Position numbers and translations under genes: made by a program
DNA from: Thiotrichales bacterium
GTDB taxonomy: Bacteria > Pseudomonadota > Gammaproteobacteria > J044
Direction: 5' to 3'
Length of the DNA: 8,083 nt
Assembly (NCBI GenBank): GCA_024762895.1
Contig: JANTGN010000112.1
Location: 1-8,083, forward strand
Shown: positions 5,809 to 8,083 of the stretch, in pieces
Layout of the letters: each line of letters starts with the position of its first letter
How positions within the stretch are numbered: position 1 is the first letter of the stretch
Notes under the pieces: model-generated
What the model saw: only the letters and a program-made list of their open reading frames with translations
The model's database searches: none
What the model was told of the DNA's origin: nothing

Positions 5809-6296
5809 AGGTTTGCCCGAAGCAGTATACGGCTGTCTACGCGACCAAATTTTTCATCACGTTCGATGGATATATCGCTGACATAGATGCCATATTGAAG
5901 GTCTAGCTGGTTGAGCCAATCAATCATTCGATCAAAGTTGATGTCGACCAGCCAAAGCCTGACCCCGTCCTCACCCTCGGGCTGAGCCTTTTGCAAAGCC
6001 GATTTTATTTTTTGCTGTTTGGCGGTTCTATCGATAACGCTTAGCAGCGAACTGCTATCGGTGATGTTCTGACGTGTTCTCGAGCTGCTTTGTGCGAGTC
6101 GTATATCCTGAGCCTGTGCCCGCATGGTCTTTAGCTGCTCCTGCTGAAGCAGGACCAGGCGTTGCTTGTTTTTAATTCCCTTCTGCAGCGGTGCCCAAAG
6201 GGCCAAATAAAACAGCAGGGTAAGCACGGCAATCGCAGCCAGCATCACCATAGTGCGTTCTCTGGGGGACAGTTGCTGTAAATAAGCTTTAATCAT
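5805..6296 (-). CDS. gspM: Type II secretion system protein M
   Basis: This 163-residue protein matches GspM in size and layout. The cytoplasmic start carries the characteristic LSPRER (9-14), a single membrane helix spans about 15-35, a predicted coiled-coil stretch follows at 38-70 (KNKQRLVLLQQEQLKTMRAQ), and a C-terminal ferredoxin-like periplasmic domain contains WLVDINFDRMIDWLNQL, YGIYVSDISIER and VDSRILLRANL. GspM pairs with GspL in the inner-membrane assembly platform that links the ATPase GspE to pseudopilus growth. The ATG overlaps the gspL stop as ATGA; upstream sequence has no good ribosome site, so coupled translation from gspL is likely. The gene is intact. Confidence 0.95.
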   Translation of the reverse strand: MIKAYLQQLSPRERTMVMLAAIAVLTLLFYLALWAPLQKGIKNKQRLVLLQQEQLKTMRAQAQDIRLAQSSSRTRQNITDSSSLLSVIDRTAKQQKIKSALQKAQPEGEDGVRLWLVDINFDRMIDWLNQLDLQYGIYVSDISIERDEKFGRVDSRILLRANL

Positions 6297-7525
6297 GTTG
6301 ATTTAGAAATCAGTAACCGGCCCAGCACCTTATCTTCACTGGCATCGGCGGATTTAAGAGTCACTTCCCAGCGGGTATTCTGTTGTAACTGCTGTTTAAA
6401 GCCCTCAAGGCTTTCGAGGTCAGGAAGCTCCACCAGCAGTTCCATCTGGCTGCGATGGTAGCGTAGATTCAGGACCTTAAGATTTTTTGCGCTTTTTGCC
6501 ACCGGGGCAATCTGGGTCAACATGTCGCGAAATAAAAGTTCTTCATTGCCACCCTGAGTCTTCTTTAACTCGGACTGCATGCGCTGATAAGGATTGCGGA
6601 CCCGCTTGGCCTGCGGGTAGACGGAATGAAAGACCTCCGACATCTGCTCCTGTAATTGAGTGCTTTGGCGAGAGAGGTTCCGATATTCCAGCAGGTTATT
6701 ACTCAAACCGAGTAGTAGCAAGACCAGCGCCAGGGCAGCAGCGGCATACCAGGGCTGCAATTGTTTATGAATTCGGCTGTCGGGTGCATAAGGTCCCTGT
6801 AGCAGGTTAATAGCGGGTTCTTCGGTCTGATTCTGAAGCAGAAATTGCTGAAGAGATCCGGTCGACGCACTGTCATCATCAATCAGTTTGATATCTTCTG
6901 GTAGTCCAGAGAGGTCAATATCACCCTGACGACAGTGAATAAGTTTAATGCTGCGTGGTATACCTTGATCTGCCTGGTTCAGGCTCAGTTTCAAAATCGA
7001 TGCGAGGCTGTTGATATCGCAGATAAACCCTTCCGCGGCCCCGCTGCGAACACGAACCCTGTCTGTTTCACAATAAAGTGTCCACTGGTCTGGCTGCCAG
7101 GGTAACAGCAGGGTGTCAGGAAGCATGACCTTGGGATACAGTCCCGCCTGCTGGAATAACTCCTGCCAGCCCTGCATTAATTCATCATCAACGACAGCGG
7201 CGTAATACGTGGTTTCATCAATGCGTGAACCCAGTGTGCAGTGCAGGGTCTCGACATCATCAATGAGGCTGTCTTCCAGGGCATAGGGCAGGGCGTTTCT
7301 CAGCTGGGAGCGTCTGCCGCCGGGTAGATCAATGCGTGTGAGTAATATATCAATGCCTGGTACATAAACGGTCAGGGCGGCATCGCCAATCGATTTCTGG
7401 GCCTGCAACAGGTCGCCGGTTTTCAGGCCTGAACTGGGCCTGCCATCCACGTAATGCACCCAGCTTGCCAGGGGGGCGTCTTCTGAGTGGTCGCTATGCA
7501 GGATAAGATGGACCTGTTCAACCAA
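6293..7525 (-). CDS. gspL: Type II secretion system protein L
   Basis: This 410-residue protein has the full GspL architecture. Residues 1 to about 245 form the cytoplasmic actin-like domain that binds the GspE ATPase, with the hallmark LPYALEDSLIDDVETLHC (79-96), MLPDTLLLPW (134-143) and INLLQGPY (239-246). A membrane helix follows at about 259-278 (rich in Ala and Leu), then a coiled-coil linker and a periplasmic ferredoxin-like domain that pairs with GspM. The start codon is TTG (7523-7525), placed directly after the gspK stop in the same frame. GGGAGA seven bases upstream supports it, and the next in-frame GTG (residue 23) would cut into the first strand of the domain. The unusual start probably lowers expression relative to the pseudopilins. 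Confidence 0.95.
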   Translation of the reverse strand: MVEQVHLILHSDHSEDAPLASWVHYVDGRPSSGLKTGDLLQAQKSIGDAALTVYVPGIDILLTRIDLPGGRRSQLRNALPYALEDSLIDDVETLHCTLGSRIDETTYYAAVVDDELMQGWQELFQQAGLYPKVMLPDTLLLPWQPDQWTLYCETDRVRVRSGAAEGFICDINSLASILKLSLNQADQGIPRSIKLIHCRQGDIDLSGLPEDIKLIDDDSASTGSLQQFLLQNQTEEPAINLLQGPYAPDSRIHKQLQPWYAAAALALVLLLLGLSNNLLEYRNLSRQSTQLQEQMSEVFHSVYPQAKRVRNPYQRMQSELKKTQGGNEELLFRDMLTQIAPVAKSAKNLKVLNLRYHRSQMELLVELPDLESLEGFKQQLQQNTRWEVTLKSADASEDKVLGRLLISKST

Positions 7526-8083
7526 TTATAGATCTCCCTGCGCCCGCATTATGGTGTATACCCTGCCATCGGCATCCCGTTCATAAATTACGTTCATCTG
7601 TGCCTCTATATGACTGATCTCGGCCTTGCTTCGTAGCAGGAAAAAGTCACTGCTGACACCGAGATGGTCTTTAGTCAGTTCCTGACCCGCAAATAGTTTA
7701 TCAGACAGGAGCTCTTCGACAGAATCAAATGGCTGGTCTTGCCGCTGAGAAACTATACCCTGCATATCGATCACTGAAAGATTCTTCGCAATGGTCGTCA
7801 GCACCTCGGCGCTTGCCGTGTTGATATTGATGCTTGTAACGCGTGGCAGGGTACAGACATGTGGCAGCAGCTTATCGTAATGTTCACGTGTTATACCCTT
7901 GATCAATAGCAGTTCACTGGGGCTTTGCATCATTCGATCGGCCGTTCGATATGCGGGAGCCAGGCCGAGATACTCACCATCTTCAGCGCCGCCGGGAAAG
8001 CGGGTCTCCTGGTCCCGGTCTATCCAGTCCTGAATGGCATTTGCCACATCTTCATCGATATCCAGGGATTCTAATAAGCGCCG
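7526..8083 (-). CDS. gspK: Type II secretion system minor pseudopilin K, C-terminal part (5' end outside window)
   Basis: The frame is open to the right edge, so the prepilin leader and N-terminal helix lie outside; the GTG at 8045-8047 is internal. About 185 residues remain. They show GspK hallmarks: DWIDRDQETR, then GAEDGEYL (the acidic region family members use around a calcium site), then PYRT-like PAYRTADRMMQSPSELLLIKG, the helix-hairpin-helix-like stretch ITREHYDKLLPHVCTLP, ININTASAEVL, and VSSDFFLLRSKAEI near the end. GspK sits at the pseudopilus tip with GspI and GspJ and caps the fibre that pushes substrates through the secretin. The next gene, gspL, starts at the very next base. Confidence 0.95.
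   Translation of the reverse strand, partial: RRLLESLDIDEDVANAIQDWIDRDQETRFPGGAEDGEYLGLAPAYRTADRMMQSPSELLLIKGITREHYDKLLPHVCTLPRVTSININTASAEVLTTIAKNLSVIDMQGIVSQRQDQPFDSVEELLSDKLFAGQELTKDHLGVSSDFFLLRSKAEISHIEAQMNVIYERDADGRVYTIMRAQGDL
7533..7538 (-). promoter_or_regulatory. gspL: Ribosome binding site deciding the TTG start of gspL
   Basis: GGGAGA, read on the - strand inside the last codons of gspK, lies seven bases before TTG 7525. It is the reason for choosing this rare start codon over later GTG codons. Confidence 0.65.

Noticed and set aside
6487..6810. 107-codon + strand ORF inside gspL
   Set aside because: Antisense shadow of a well-supported gene; composition rich in Arg, Pro and Cys, without recognisable domains.

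Overview
The window looks like a gammaproteobacterial chromosome segment of moderate GC. The strongest pointers are the gspK-L-M-N end of a type II secretion (T2SS) operon in its usual gene order and a BamD-like lipoprotein. I cannot name a genus. The genes sit tightly together and no mobile element, RNA gene or CRISPR array was seen.

Left part, + strand (1-4099): this opens with the C-terminal end of a c-type cytochrome-like protein carrying one CxxCH motif and resembling HzsA-related proteins. A 166-base gap follows, with a plausible sigma70 promoter overlapping an inverted repeat. Then come five tightly packed genes for exported proteins: an SH3-like plus beta-barrel protein, a second beta-barrel protein, a TlpA/ResA-type thioredoxin, a 74-residue DUF4266 lipoprotein ending in GGGCGCN, and a large DUF3570 outer-membrane protein. 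Junctions are overlaps of 31, 4 and 14 bases or a 13-base gap, so this is almost certainly one operon. TlpA-DUF4266-DUF3570 is a recurrent module of unknown function. Here it is preceded by two predicted barrels and a cytochrome, which suggests an envelope redox or metal-handling role. That role is inference.

Middle (4100-5008): a 162-base gap with two short palindromes leads to a monocistronic-looking lipoprotein with the BamD (YfiO/ComL) fold, apparently a diverged paralog. It converges on the T2SS operon with only 11 bases between the stop codons.

Right part, - strand (5020-8083): the operon enters from beyond the right edge as gspK (5' end missing), gspL (TTG start), gspM and gspN (GTG start). 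The joins are 0, 4 and 4 bases. GspK is the pseudopilus-tip pseudopilin, GspL and GspM belong to the inner-membrane assembly platform, and GspN is the accessory final gene.

The best candidate for an undescribed system is the cytochrome / double barrel / TlpA / DUF4266 / DUF3570 block. The DUF4266 tail, with two cysteines in a glycine-rich context, is its most intriguing element.
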